Below, one piece after another: positions 8,472 through 17,229 of a stretch of 64,000 nt of DNA. The stretch comes from Dyella_A sp035685805 (GTDB lineage Bacteria; Pseudomonadota; Gammaproteobacteria; Xanthomonadales; Rhodanobacteraceae). Numbering within the stretch: the first letter of the stretch is position 1; each line of letters opens with the position of its first letter. Location: NCBI RefSeq assembly GCF_035685805.1, contig NZ_DASSAB010000015.1, positions 8,811 through 72,810 on the forward strand, given 5' to 3'. Position numbers and translations under genes: made by a program. The notes beneath the pieces were generated by a model that saw nothing but the letters and a program-made list of their open reading frames with translations, searched no databases and was not told the DNA's origin.

Positions 8472-10958
8472 ATGCATCGAAATCGATCCACCAGGGGCGG
8501 GGCCGAAGGCGCCCGAAGGCGCCCGTCGCGGATGCCGCTGGCTGGCGCCATCTGCCTGGCCATCGCGGCGCCTGCCGCGTTTGCCCAGGACACCGGCCAG
8601 GCATCCACCAGCACGACGCCGGCGAAGGACCAGAAGATCGCCGAGCTCGGCGCCGTCACGGTGACCGCACAGAAGCGCACCGAAAACCTGCAGAAGGTGC
8701 CGGTCAGCATCCAGGTGCTGGGCACCGAGCGGTTGCAGGAGCTGCACGTCAAGAGCTTCGACGACTACGTGAAGTACCTTCCGAGCGTCTCCTACCAGAC
8801 CTTCGGCCCGGGCTTTGCGCAGATCTACATGCGCGGCGTGGCGTCCGGTGGCGACGGCAACCATTCCGGCTCGCTGCCCAGCGTGGGCGTGTACCTGGAC
8901 GAGGAGCCGGTGACCACCATCCAGGGCCCGCTCGACATCCACATGTACGACATTGCGCGGGTAGAGGCGTTGTCCGGTCCGCAAGGCACGCTCTACGGCG
9001 CCAGCGCCGAGGCCGGCGCGTTGCGCATCATCACCAACAAACCCGACCCCAGCGGCTTTGCCGCCAACTACAGCCTGGGCACCAGCACCGTGAAGAACGG
9101 CGGGCTTGGTTATACCGGCGAGGGCATGATCAACATCCCGCTGTCCGCCGGCGCAGCGGTGCGCGTGGTGGGGTGGCACGAGCACGACGCCGGTTTCATC
9201 GACAACACCCCGGGCTCGCGCACCTTCCCCGTCTCCGGCATCACCGTCAGCAACGACCGCTGCACGTCGACGCCGACACTCGTCTGCACCGGCCGCGCCA
9301 AAAACTCCTACAACGACGTGGACACCACCGGCGCGCGCGCCGCGTTGAAGGTCGACCTCAGTGACGAGTGGACGATCAGCCCCACGCTGATGGGCCAGCA
9401 GACCAAGTCCAACGGCGCGTTCGCGGTTGATCCGCAGGTTGGCGATCTGGCGGTAACGCACTTCTATCCGGAGCGCGCAAACGATCGCTGGTGGCAGGCG
9501 GCGATGACGGTCGAAGGCAAGGTCGGCAACTTCGACATCACCTACGCCTTCGCCCACCTCAAGCGCCACACCGAGGAGGACAGCGACTACAGCGACTACT
9601 CGTTCTGGTACGACACCCTGGCCGGCTACGGCGCGTACATCTATGACAACAGCGGCGCCCTGATCAACCCGTCGCAGTACATCCAGGCCCGCGACCGCTA
9701 CGCCAAGACCAGCCACGAGCTGCGTATCGCCTCGCCCAGCGACGAGCGCCTGCGTCTGGTGGCCGGCGTGTTCTGGCAGCGCCAGACCCACGATATCCAG
9801 CAGCGCTACAAGATCGACAATCTGGCCGACTCGCTCGATACCCCGGGCTGGCCCGACACGCTGTGGCTGACTAAACAGACCCGCGTCGACAAGGACGAGG
9901 CGGTGTTCGGCGAGCTGTCCTATGACTTTATCCCCGACACGCTCACCGGCACCCTCGGCGGACGTTACTTCCGCGCCGACAACAGCCTGGGCGGCTACTT
10001 CGGCTTCAGCTCGGGCTTCTTCCCGGGATCGAGCTACGGCGAGGCCGGCTGCATCTCGCCACAGCCCTACCACGGCGCGCCCTGCCTGGACTTCGACAAG
10101 CGCGTGCGCGAGACGGGGTCGCTGAGCAAGGCGAACCTCACCTGGAACATCACGCCGACCAAGATGGTTTACGTCACGCGGTCGGAAGGCTATCGGCCCG
10201 GCGGCATCAACCGGCGCGGCACGCTCCCGCCGTACAAGGCCGACTACCTCACCAACTACGAGGCGGGCTGGAAGACAACCTGGTTCAACAACCGCCTCTC
10301 GTGGAACGGCTCGGTGTTCCGCCAGACCTGGAAGGATTTCCAGTTCTCGATCCTGGGCGCCAACGGCCTCACCGAGATCAAGAACGCCAACCAGGCGCGC
10401 ATCGACGGGCTGGAATCCGAACTGAACTGGGCGGCGACCTACAACCTGCAGCTCACCGCGGGCGTGGCGCTGTACGACGCCAAACTCACGGCGAACTATT
10501 GCGGGTTCACCGACGCGAACGGCACGCCGGTGACCGACTGTCCCGGCGCGGAAGAAGCGCCCAAGGGCACGCAGTTGCCGATCACGCCGCGCTTCAAGGG
10601 CAACCTCGGCGCCCGCTACACCTTCGACGTGGGCGAGAACGAGGGGTTCCTGCAGGCGGCGGTGGTACACGTGGGGGAGCGCACGTCGGACCTCCGGCTG
10701 GTCGAGCGGTCGCTGCTGGGCAAGCTGTCGGCGTACAACACGCTGGACCTGTCCGCCGGCTACCGCAGGAACGGCTGGTCGATCGACGTTTACATAAACA
10801 ACGTGTTCGACAAGCGCGCCGAGATTGCCAAGTACGCCGAATGCGCGGAAGCGGTCTGCGCGGCCCACGACGTGGTGCCGGACTATCCGAACGGCCAGGT
10901 ATATACGGTCACCAACCAGCCGCGTCTGCTTGGGGTGCGATTTACCCAGGACTTCTAG
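8472..10958 (+). CDS. TonB-dependent outer-membrane receptor
   Basis: An 828-residue receptor. The ATG at 8472 is preceded by a strong GAGGGAGGGG ribosome site and gives a signal peptide ending AAPAAFAQ. After a spacer comes a typical plug entry (LGAVTVTAQKRTENLQKVPVSIQVL, here a TonB-box-like VTVTA), plug motifs (RVEALSGPQGTLYGASAEAGALRIITNKP), then the barrel with a GYRPGGINRRG strand, ending LLGVRFTQDF with terminal Phe. The style resembles the FecA/iron-complex subfamily common in sphingomonads and xanthomonads. Cotranscription with the TPR-sulfotransferase is likely. The ligand is unknown. Confidence 0.93.
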   Translation: MHRNRSTRGGAEGARRRPSRMPLAGAICLAIAAPAAFAQDTGQASTSTTPAKDQKIAELGAVTVTAQKRTENLQKVPVSIQVLGTERLQELHVKSFDDYVKYLPSVSYQTFGPGFAQIYMRGVASGGDGNHSGSLPSVGVYLDEEPVTTIQGPLDIHMYDIARVEALSGPQGTLYGASAEAGALRIITNKPDPSGFAANYSLGTSTVKNGGLGYTGEGMINIPLSAGAAVRVVGWHEHDAGFIDNTPGSRTFPVSGITVSNDRCTSTPTLVCTGRAKNSYNDVDTTGARAALKVDLSDEWTISPTLMGQQTKSNGAFAVDPQVGDLAVTHFYPERANDRWWQAAMTVEGKVGNFDITYAFAHLKRHTEEDSDYSDYSFWYDTLAGYGAYIYDNSGALINPSQYIQARDRYAKTSHELRIASPSDERLRLVAGVFWQRQTHDIQQRYKIDNLADSLDTPGWPDTLWLTKQTRVDKDEAVFGELSYDFIPDTLTGTLGGRYFRADNSLGGYFGFSSGFFPGSSYGEAGCISPQPYHGAPCLDFDKRVRETGSLSKANLTWNITPTKMVYVTRSEGYRPGGINRRGTLPPYKADYLTNYEAGWKTTWFNNRLSWNGSVFRQTWKDFQFSILGANGLTEIKNANQARIDGLESELNWAATYNLQLTAGVALYDAKLTANYCGFTDANGTPVTDCPGAEEAPKGTQLPITPRFKGNLGARYTFDVGENEGFLQAAVVHVGERTSDLRLVERSLLGKLSAYNTLDLSAGYRRNGWSIDVYINNVFDKRAEIAKYAECAEAVCAAHDVVPDYPNGQVYTVTNQPRLLGVRFTQDF

Positions 10959-10986
10959 CAGTTCATGCCTGCATCAGTGTCACAGG

Positions 10987-11014
10987 AGCCCCGGCGCAAG
11001 CCGGGGCTTCTTGT
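10987..11014 (+). terminator. Rho-independent terminator of the TonB-receptor operon
   Basis: Perfect 9-bp stem (AGCCCCGGC / GCCGGGGCT) with a GCAA tetraloop followed by TCTTGTTTG, 28 bases after the receptor stop codon. Confidence 0.85.
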
Positions 11015-11068
11015 TTGTCCGGGATTTTCAGGCATCGCAGGTTCAGTGACTGGCGGATTTCCACGCAC

Positions 11069-11100
11069 AAAAAAAACCGGCCACCCGAAGGTGGCCGGTT
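11069..11100 (-). terminator. Rho-independent terminator of the lipoprotein gene
   Basis: Perfect 11-bp stem (AACCGGCCACC / GGTGGCCGGTT) around a 4-nt CGAA loop. On the minus strand it is followed by a run of eight T, directly after the lipoprotein gene. Confidence 0.9.
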
Positions 11101-11125
11101 TCGTGCGTCTAAAACGCGTGGACGA

Positions 11126-11533
11126 TTACTTGTCCTTGGCGTCTTCAGCAGCGTCCTTCGCGTTGTCGGCAGCGTCCTTGGCAGCGTCGGCAGCCTTGTC
11201 GGCCTGGTCAGCAGCGTTGTCGGCGGCGTCCTGCGCGCGATTGGTCATGGCCGAATCAACCATGCCATCACCGGCGGACGTGGCCTTGGCAGCAGCCTGC
11301 TGGGCCTGATCGGCAGCCATGCTGGCCGTGTTTGCCTGCATCTTGGCCTGCTCAGCTGCCTGCTCTGCACCCGTGGTCGGGGCAGTTGCCGCGGCCTGCT
11401 GGGCCTTTTCAGAAGCCTGCTGAGCCTGGTCAGCGGACTGCTGGGCATCCTGCGCGGAATCCTGCGCGCCGTTGCTGCAAGCCGCCAGCAGCGCGACGAG
11501 CGCGGAGGCGAGTAGGGTACGCGTGAACTTCAT
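11126..11533 (-). CDS. Small Ala/Gln/Asp-rich coiled-coil lipoprotein
   Basis: A 135-residue protein with a lipoprotein signal (MKFTRTLLASALVALLAAC, lipobox LLAAC, Cys 19). The mature chain is almost wholly helical heptad-like repeats: SADQAQQASEKAQQAAA, then TASMAADQAQQAAAKA, then a run of DAADNAADQADKAADAAKD units. Composition and periodicity suggest an elongated periplasmic coiled coil anchored to a membrane, comparable in style to Lpp-type or LEA-like proteins. A strong AAAGGAGA ribosome site precedes the ATG by 7 bases and a strong terminator follows, so it is probably well expressed as a single gene. No specific family recognised. Confidence 0.85.
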   Translation of the reverse strand: MKFTRTLLASALVALLAACSNGAQDSAQDAQQSADQAQQASEKAQQAAATAPTTGAEQAAEQAKMQANTASMAADQAQQAAAKATSAGDGMVDSAMTNRAQDAADNAADQADKAADAAKDAADNAKDAAEDAKDK

Positions 11534-11564
11534 AGTGGATCTCCTTTGCCGTGGAATGCCGTTT

Positions 11565-11641
11565 GGCCGCGTATTAATAGCGCGTTCCCGTTAAAGGCGC
11601 TACCGCTTTCGCGAAGTAGTTGAAGCGCTATTAATGCGGCC
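11565..11641. repeat. Long interrupted inverted repeat in the lipoprotein leader
   Basis: Left arm GGCCGC (11565-11570), two unpaired bases, ATTAATAGCGC (11573-11583); right arm GCGCTATTAAT (11625-11635) then GCGGCC (11636-11641). This gives 17 paired bases with a 2-nt bulge around a 41-nt spacer. It lies 32 bases upstream of the lipoprotein start, between it and the thiolase gene. Confidence 0.75.
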
Positions 11642-11695
11642 GTTAAGCGTTTTATCTGAAACGCGTGGGGATTGTTGATCTGCCCGTGTGACGAT

Positions 11696-12880
11696 TCAGT
11701 CGACGCGCTCCACCGCAATGGCAGTGGCTTCGCCGCCGCCGATGCACAGTGCCGCCACGCCACGCTTCAGGCCACGCACCTTCAGAGCGTTGAGCAGGGT
11801 CACCACCAGCCGCGCGCCACTGGCACCGATCGGATGGCCAAGTGCGCAGGCGCCGCCGTTGACGTTCACCTTGTCGTGCGAGATGCCCAGTTCGCGGATC
11901 GGCGCCATGGCCACCACGGCGAACGCCTCATTGATCTCGAACAGGTCCACGTCTTCCACCTTCCAGCCGGCCTTGTCGAGCACCTTCTGGATCGCACCGA
12001 CCGGCGCGGTGGTGAACCACTCCGGCTCCTGCGAGTGGGTGGCGTGGGCGACGATGCGGGCAAGCGGAGCCAGCCCGCGTGCCTTCGCGTCGTCAGCGGA
12101 CAGCAGCACCACCGCAGCCGCACCGTCGGAGATGCTCGACGAGCTGGCGGCGGTGATGGTGCCGTTCTCTTTCTTGAACGCCGGGCGCAGCGTGGGGATC
12201 TTGCTGGTGTCCGAGCGGCCGGGCTGCTCATCGGTATCCACCACCACGTCGCCCTTGCGGCCGGACACGGTCACCGGCGTGATCTCGCCGGCGAACGCGC
12301 CGTTCTTCTGCGCATCCAGCGCGCGGTTCACCGAGGCGGTGGCAAAAGCGTCCTGCTCCTCGCGGGTGAAGTGGTACTTGTCGGCGCACAGTTCGCCGAA
12401 CACGCCCATGGCCTTGCCGTCGTAGGGATTGGTGAGGCCGTCCCACGCCATGTGGTCGACCAGCTGACCGTCGCCGTAGCGGATGCCGGTGCGGGCGTTG
12501 ACCATGTGCGGCGCGTTGGTCATCGACTCCATGCCGCCGGCCACCACCACGCCGACCGAACCGGCCTTGATCAGGTCGTGACCGAGCATGATCGCCTTCA
12601 TGCCCGAGCCGCACACCTTGTTGATGGTGGTGCAGCCGGCCGACAGCGGCAGCCCGGCGCCGATCGATGCCTGCCGCGCCGGGGCCTGGCCGAGGTTGGC
12701 CGGCAGCACGCAGCCCATGATGACCTCGCCGACGTCCGCGGCAGCGACGCCGGACTGCTCGATCGCCGCCTTGATGGCGGTAGCGCCGAGCTTGGGCGTG
12801 GGCACGCCGGTGAACTGGCCGAGAAAGGAACCGATGGCGGTGCGCTTGGCACCGACGATGACAACACTGACGTCAGACAT
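11696..12880 (-). CDS. Acetyl-CoA C-acyltransferase (thiolase)
   Basis: A 394-residue thiolase, start at the ATG giving MSDVSVVIVGAKRTAIGSF. Catalytic elements are complete: nucleophile Cys 90 in NKVCGSGMKAIM, a GGMESMTNAPH loop, NEAFAVVAM, HPIGASGARLV and the second Cys in CIGGGEATAI. The ENMS/GGMESMT and NVNGGACALGHPIG versions fit acetyl-CoA acetyltransferases (biosynthetic/degradative, PhaA/AtoB-like). It interconverts two acetyl-CoA and acetoacetyl-CoA, which is the end point of leucine breakdown via acetoacetate. Its neighbours are not an operon with it, since it has its own flanking gaps. Confidence 0.93.
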   Translation of the reverse strand: MSDVSVVIVGAKRTAIGSFLGQFTGVPTPKLGATAIKAAIEQSGVAAADVGEVIMGCVLPANLGQAPARQASIGAGLPLSAGCTTINKVCGSGMKAIMLGHDLIKAGSVGVVVAGGMESMTNAPHMVNARTGIRYGDGQLVDHMAWDGLTNPYDGKAMGVFGELCADKYHFTREEQDAFATASVNRALDAQKNGAFAGEITPVTVSGRKGDVVVDTDEQPGRSDTSKIPTLRPAFKKENGTITAASSSSISDGAAAVVLLSADDAKARGLAPLARIVAHATHSQEPEWFTTAPVGAIQKVLDKAGWKVEDVDLFEINEAFAVVAMAPIRELGISHDKVNVNGGACALGHPIGASGARLVVTLLNALKVRGLKRGVAALCIGGGEATAIAVERVD

Positions 12881-13096
12881 GGGATTCTCCGGGGAAGCCT
12901 GGGCGCGATGGCGCGATAGGCACCGGCCGATTATCGCAGCCCCTCCGGAGGGCGGCAAACCGCGCCATGCGGCGTTCCGGCGCACGAAAATGCAGGCGGA
13001 ACTGTGCTCCGGGTTGTGCCAATATCGGCGCCGGAGCGCGCAGGGCATGGAGCCGCCGCGGTACTCCCTTTCCAACCGGTTTCAGGGGAAACAAAG

Positions 13097-15895
13097 ATGA
13101 GCAAGCAAGGACTGACGCTGATGCAGCGTCGCATGCCGTTGGTGATCGCCGCGGCCCTCGGACTGGCTGGCTGCGGTGGCGGTGGCGGCAATGTCCGTTC
13201 GCCTGCTCCGCCCCCCGCGCCGCCGCCGCCCGCGCCCACCGATCAGCCGGCGATCGACGCGCACCTCACCGTGACCAACGCCAATGCAGCGCACGCGGCC
13301 GGCTTCACCGGCGCCGGCGTCACCATCGGCATCGTCGACACCGGCATCAACCCGGACCATCCCGCGCTGAAAGGCCGGGTGAAGGCGCTGTTGCTGTACG
13401 TCGACCCGGCCAAGAACGACACCACCAAGGGCGACGTCGTCGGACACGGCACCTGGACCAGCCAGATCGCTGCGGGCAAGCCCTTCGGCCAGTGGCCTGG
13501 CGGCATCGCGCCCGATGCCGAGCTGGTTTCGGCGCGCATCATCAGCGACACGCCGCCGAAGGACGACGGCAGCGGCCAGGGCAACAAGGTCGAGCCTGCC
13601 GATGCGGACTTTTTCGGGCAGTACCTGCTGCCGGACCTGATCAACAACGGCGTGGAGATCATGAACAACTCCTGGGGCGGGCTGTATTTCGACCCGTCCA
13701 ATGCCGCCCAGGTCGGCACCGCGTTCGGCGACGCGTTCCGCCCGTTCGTGGTCGACCACGACGGCCTGGTGGTGTTCGCTACCGGCAACGAGGGGCAGGC
13801 ACAGCCGTCCGACACGGCGGCCATCCCCTACTACGCGCCAGATCTCGAGCGCGGCTGGCTGGCGGTGGCGGCCTATGATTCGATCAACCCGGAAAAGCAG
13901 CAGCTGGCGTCCTATTCCAACGCCTGCGGCAAGGCCATGAACTACTGCCTGGTGGCACCGGGCGACGTGGTCATCACCGGCGCCGACGATACGGCCGGCA
14001 ATCCCACCTATTACGTGGTGCAGGGCACCTCGTTCTCCACTCCCGCGGTGGCCGGTGCGGCGGCGGACGTGTGGCAGGCATTCCCGTACTTCAACAACGA
14101 TCTGGTGCGGCAGACCCTGCTGGGCACCGCCAAGGATCTGGGCACCCCCGGCGTCGACGCGACCTTCGGCTACGGCTTGCTCGACGTGGGCAAGGCGGTC
14201 AAGGGGCCGGCGCAGTTCAACTGGGGCAACGTCACCGTCAACTTCACCGGCGAGTCGAGCTGGGACAACCCGATTTCCGGTGCCGGCAGCCTGATCAAGC
14301 AGGGCACCGGCACGCTGTCGCTCAGTCAGCCATCCAGCTACACCGGCACCACCCAGGTGCAGGGCGGTGGCCTGATCGCGGATTCGCTCGCCGGCAGCGT
14401 CACCATTGCCGCCAACGCGGGTTTTGGTGCCAACCACGTGGGCGGCAACATCACCAACGCGGGCACGCTGGACCTGGGCAATGCAGGCGGTACCACGCTC
14501 GACGGCAAGTACGTGCAGCAGGTGGGCGGCCGGCTGGCGCTGTCGCTGGGCTCGATCCTCACCGTGTCCGGCAAGGCCACGATCAACGGTGGCGACCTCT
14601 ACGTCTATGACAAGAACAGCAACTACACCGTCAACTCGCACACCGACGTGCTGGACGCTGCCGGCGGCCTGACCGGCACCTTCAGCGCGCTCACCACGCC
14701 GACCAACGTGCTGCTCACCGCAACACTCAACTACGACGCCACCAGCGCCTGGCTGAACGTTCAGCAGGTCAACGTCACCCAGGTTTCCGGCACCAGTTAC
14801 ACGGCGGCATCGTTCGGCGCGGCGCAGCGCGTGCAGGGAGCGTTCGAGCAGCTCAACAGCGCGCTGGGTTCGGGCGCAGCGCCAAGTGGCCAGTTCCTGG
14901 CCGGTGCGGCGAGCCTGCAGCATGTGGCCAGCACGGAGGCACTGCAGCAGTCGCTGCAGAGCCTGTCGGGCCAGCTGCACGCCGCCAGCGCAGCGATGAC
15001 CTTCGAAGCGATCGACGCGGGCACCCGCGCGCTGTCCGATCACGTCGACCAGCTGCTCGACGCGCCGCAGCCCAGCGCGTGGAGCCAGAACCTCGGCTAT
15101 CACGGCTCGATGTCGCGCGCCGGCTACGGCAACGTGGGCGTGGATCTCAGCGGCTGGATGACCGGCGCCGATCGCCGCCTTGGTGCCAACGGCTTTGCCG
15201 GCTACGCGATCAGCCAGGCCGACGGCCTGGGCCGCCTCGCCGAGTCCGCCGATCAGGGCCGCAGCCACGCGATGGAGGCGATGCTCTACGGCGGCGTGGT
15301 GAAGAACGCGTGGTACGCGGTGGGCCGTTTCGGCGCGGGCCACTACCGCGAGACGATGCGCCGCGCGGTGCAGCTGGGCAGCTTCGGCAGCGGCGTGGCC
15401 AGCAACACCAACGGCCGCTACGGCGTGGCCTACGGCGAGAGCGGTTACCGCTTCGGCGTCGGCGGCATGCATCTCACGCCGTACGCGAACCTGCAGTACG
15501 CGCAGATCCGCCGCGACGCCTTCAGCGAAACCGGTGGCAGCGGCTTCGGCCTGAAGACGCCCTCGCAGACCATCGCGCGCTGGCAGGCCGGCGTGGGCCT
15601 GCGCGCCAGCCAGGGCTGGACCCTGGGCAACGGCTCGCGCCTGGAGTGGACCGGCCACCTGCAGTGGCAGCGCGCGTTCGGCCTGCGCGGCGACGTGTTC
15701 GAAGCCAGCTTCACCGGGGTGGACCAGTGGGCGCCGGTGGGCGGTATCGGCGTGGCGCGCTACGGCGGCGTGGTCGGTACCGGGCTGGACTGGACGCTCT
15801 CCGAGCGCAGCAGCCTGGCGCTCGGAGTGGACCAGTACCTCGGCCAGCGCGATCGCGCGCGCATGGCCACGGCGAGTTACCGGCTCGCGTTCTAG
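13097..15895 (+). CDS. Autotransporter subtilisin-like serine protease
   Basis: A 932-residue S8 peptidase of the autotransporter type. The start at 13097 gives a signal peptide with a lipobox-like LAGC (Cys 26) and then Gly- and Pro-rich linkers. The catalytic triad is intact: Asp 81 (IVDTGIN), His 117 (GHGTW) and Ser 312 (GTSFSTP), with the oxyanion Asn in NNSWGG. Residues about 370-600 carry autotransporter passenger repeats (LIKQGTGTLSLSQPSSYTG, GGLIADSL). The last 270 residues form the beta-barrel, ending TASYRLAF. It probably displays or releases the protease at the cell surface. Confidence 0.93.
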   Translation: MSKQGLTLMQRRMPLVIAAALGLAGCGGGGGNVRSPAPPPAPPPPAPTDQPAIDAHLTVTNANAAHAAGFTGAGVTIGIVDTGINPDHPALKGRVKALLLYVDPAKNDTTKGDVVGHGTWTSQIAAGKPFGQWPGGIAPDAELVSARIISDTPPKDDGSGQGNKVEPADADFFGQYLLPDLINNGVEIMNNSWGGLYFDPSNAAQVGTAFGDAFRPFVVDHDGLVVFATGNEGQAQPSDTAAIPYYAPDLERGWLAVAAYDSINPEKQQLASYSNACGKAMNYCLVAPGDVVITGADDTAGNPTYYVVQGTSFSTPAVAGAAADVWQAFPYFNNDLVRQTLLGTAKDLGTPGVDATFGYGLLDVGKAVKGPAQFNWGNVTVNFTGESSWDNPISGAGSLIKQGTGTLSLSQPSSYTGTTQVQGGGLIADSLAGSVTIAANAGFGANHVGGNITNAGTLDLGNAGGTTLDGKYVQQVGGRLALSLGSILTVSGKATINGGDLYVYDKNSNYTVNSHTDVLDAAGGLTGTFSALTTPTNVLLTATLNYDATSAWLNVQQVNVTQVSGTSYTAASFGAAQRVQGAFEQLNSALGSGAAPSGQFLAGAASLQHVASTEALQQSLQSLSGQLHAASAAMTFEAIDAGTRALSDHVDQLLDAPQPSAWSQNLGYHGSMSRAGYGNVGVDLSGWMTGADRRLGANGFAGYAISQADGLGRLAESADQGRSHAMEAMLYGGVVKNAWYAVGRFGAGHYRETMRRAVQLGSFGSGVASNTNGRYGVAYGESGYRFGVGGMHLTPYANLQYAQIRRDAFSETGGSGFGLKTPSQTIARWQAGVGLRASQGWTLGNGSRLEWTGHLQWQRAFGLRGDVFEASFTGVDQWAPVGGIGVARYGGVVGTGLDWTLSERSSLALGVDQYLGQRDRARMATASYRLAF

Positions 15896-15921
15896 GTCGG
15901 CAGTCGGCACGTCGTGGTAAC

Positions 15922-15952
15922 GAAAACGGCCCGCATTGCGCGGGCCGTTTTC
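15922..15952. terminator. Bidirectional terminator
   Basis: Perfect 13-bp stem (GAAAACGGCCCGC / GCGGGCCGTTTTC) with a 5-nt loop between the convergent protease and liuA genes; A and T runs at the stem base serve both directions. Confidence 0.9.
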
Positions 15953-15977
15953 ATTCGAGCATCGGTGGCGAAGCGGA

Positions 15978-17135
15978 TCAGCTCTTGCCGTGAAACAGCT
16001 CGCGTCCGATCAGCATGCGGCGGATCTCGTTGGTGCCGGCACCGATCTCGTACAGCTTGGCATCGCGCAGCAGGCGGCCGGCCGGGTACTCGTTGATGTA
16101 GCCGTTGCCGCCCAGCGCCTGGATCGCCTCCAGCGCCACCTTCACCGCATTGGACGAGGCATTGAGCAGGCAGGCGGCCGGATCGATGCGCGACTTGTGC
16201 CCGGCATCGAGCTGCTGCGCCACCATGTAGGCAAAGCCGCGCGAGGACTGCAGCGCCGTGTACATGTCGGCCACCTTCGCCTGCATCATGCCGAAGGTGC
16301 CGATCGGCGCGTTGAACTGCTTGCGCTCGCGCACGTAGGGCAGGGTGAGATCCAGCGCCGCCTGCATCAGGCCGAGCGGGCCGCCGGAGAGCACCAGCCG
16401 CTCGGTGTCCAGGCCGCTCATCAGCACGCGCACACCTTCGTTGACTTCGCCGACGATGTTCTCGGCCGGGATCTCGCAATCCTCGAACACCAGCTCGCAG
16501 GTGTTCGAGCCGCGCATGCCGAGCTTGTCGAGCTTCTGCGCCGTGGTGAACCCCTTCATGCCCTTCTCGATGATGAAGGCGGTCATGCAGCGGCTGCCGG
16601 CAGCGCGCGGCGCGGTGCGCATGTACACCAGCAGCACGTCGGCGTCGGGGCCGTTGGTGATCCACATCTTGGTGCCGTTGGCGACCCACACGTCGCCCTT
16701 CAACTCGGCGCGGCAGCTCATCGAGCCGACCACGTCGGAGCCGGCGCCCGGCTCGCTCATCGCCAGCGCGCCTACGTACTCGCCCGAGCACAGCTTGGGG
16801 ATGTACTTCTGGCGCTGCGCCTCGTTGCCGTTGTGGAAGATGTTCTGCACGGCGAGGTTGGAGTGCGCGCCATAGGACAGCCCCACCGACCCGGACGCGC
16901 GGGAGATCTCCTCCATCGCCACCGTGTGCGCCAGAAAGCCCATGCCGCTGCCGCCGTACTCCACCGGAATGGTGATGCCGAGCAGGCCCAGCTCGCCGAA
17001 CTTGCGCCACAGGTCGGAGGGGAACGCGTTGTTGCGGTCCACCTGGTCGGCGCGCGGGGCGATCTCCTTCTCCGCAAACGCGTGCACGGTTTCACGCAGC
17101 AGGTCGATGTCTTCGCCGAGGGGGAACGGACGCAT
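15978..17135 (-). CDS. liuA: Isovaleryl-CoA dehydrogenase
   Basis: A 385-residue acyl-CoA dehydrogenase. The ATG at 17135 is preferred over an in-frame TTG 24 bases upstream because an AAGGAG ribosome site lies 9 bases before the ATG and would overlap the longer reading. Family motifs: LSYGAHSNL, ALAMSEPGAGSDV, WITNGPDADVLLVY, and RLLRDAKLYEIGAGTNEIRR. The catalytic Glu sits in GLDTERLVLSGG, the position used by isovaleryl-CoA dehydrogenases, rather than in the C-terminal position of short-chain enzymes. It performs the first FAD-dependent step of leucine catabolism after the branched-chain keto acid dehydrogenase and feeds the liuB carboxylase. Confidence 0.93.
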   Translation of the reverse strand: MRPFPLGEDIDLLRETVHAFAEKEIAPRADQVDRNNAFPSDLWRKFGELGLLGITIPVEYGGSGMGFLAHTVAMEEISRASGSVGLSYGAHSNLAVQNIFHNGNEAQRQKYIPKLCSGEYVGALAMSEPGAGSDVVGSMSCRAELKGDVWVANGTKMWITNGPDADVLLVYMRTAPRAAGSRCMTAFIIEKGMKGFTTAQKLDKLGMRGSNTCELVFEDCEIPAENIVGEVNEGVRVLMSGLDTERLVLSGGPLGLMQAALDLTLPYVRERKQFNAPIGTFGMMQAKVADMYTALQSSRGFAYMVAQQLDAGHKSRIDPAACLLNASSNAVKVALEAIQALGGNGYINEYPAGRLLRDAKLYEIGAGTNEIRRMLIGRELFHGKS

Positions 17136-17144
17136 GCGGTGCAA

Positions 17145-17150
17145 CTCCTT
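17145..17150 (-). promoter_or_regulatory. Ribosome binding site deciding the liuA start
   Basis: AAGGAG on the minus strand, 9 bases before the ATG at 17135. It lies inside the reading frame of the longer TTG-initiated version, which argues against that version. Confidence 0.75.
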
Positions 17151-17229
17151 AAGGTTCAAAGCCGGTCAATGGTAACGCGCCGGCCTGGCGTGGCCTTGGC
17201 GCGTCGCACAACGTGTACCGCGTGGCCGC

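Noticed and set aside
8442..10868. An 808-codon minus-strand frame opposite the TonB receptor
   Set aside because: Shadow frame produced by GC-rich codons; the plus strand has signal peptide, plug and barrel motifs.
13082..15910. A 942-codon minus-strand frame across the S8 protease gene
   Set aside because: It is the antisense shadow of a gene with complete catalytic motifs; its translation is Arg/His/Ala-rich with no domain.
17136..17159. Longer liuA start at a TTG (MNLKELHR)
   Set aside because: A good ribosome site lies inside this extension at the right distance from the internal ATG.
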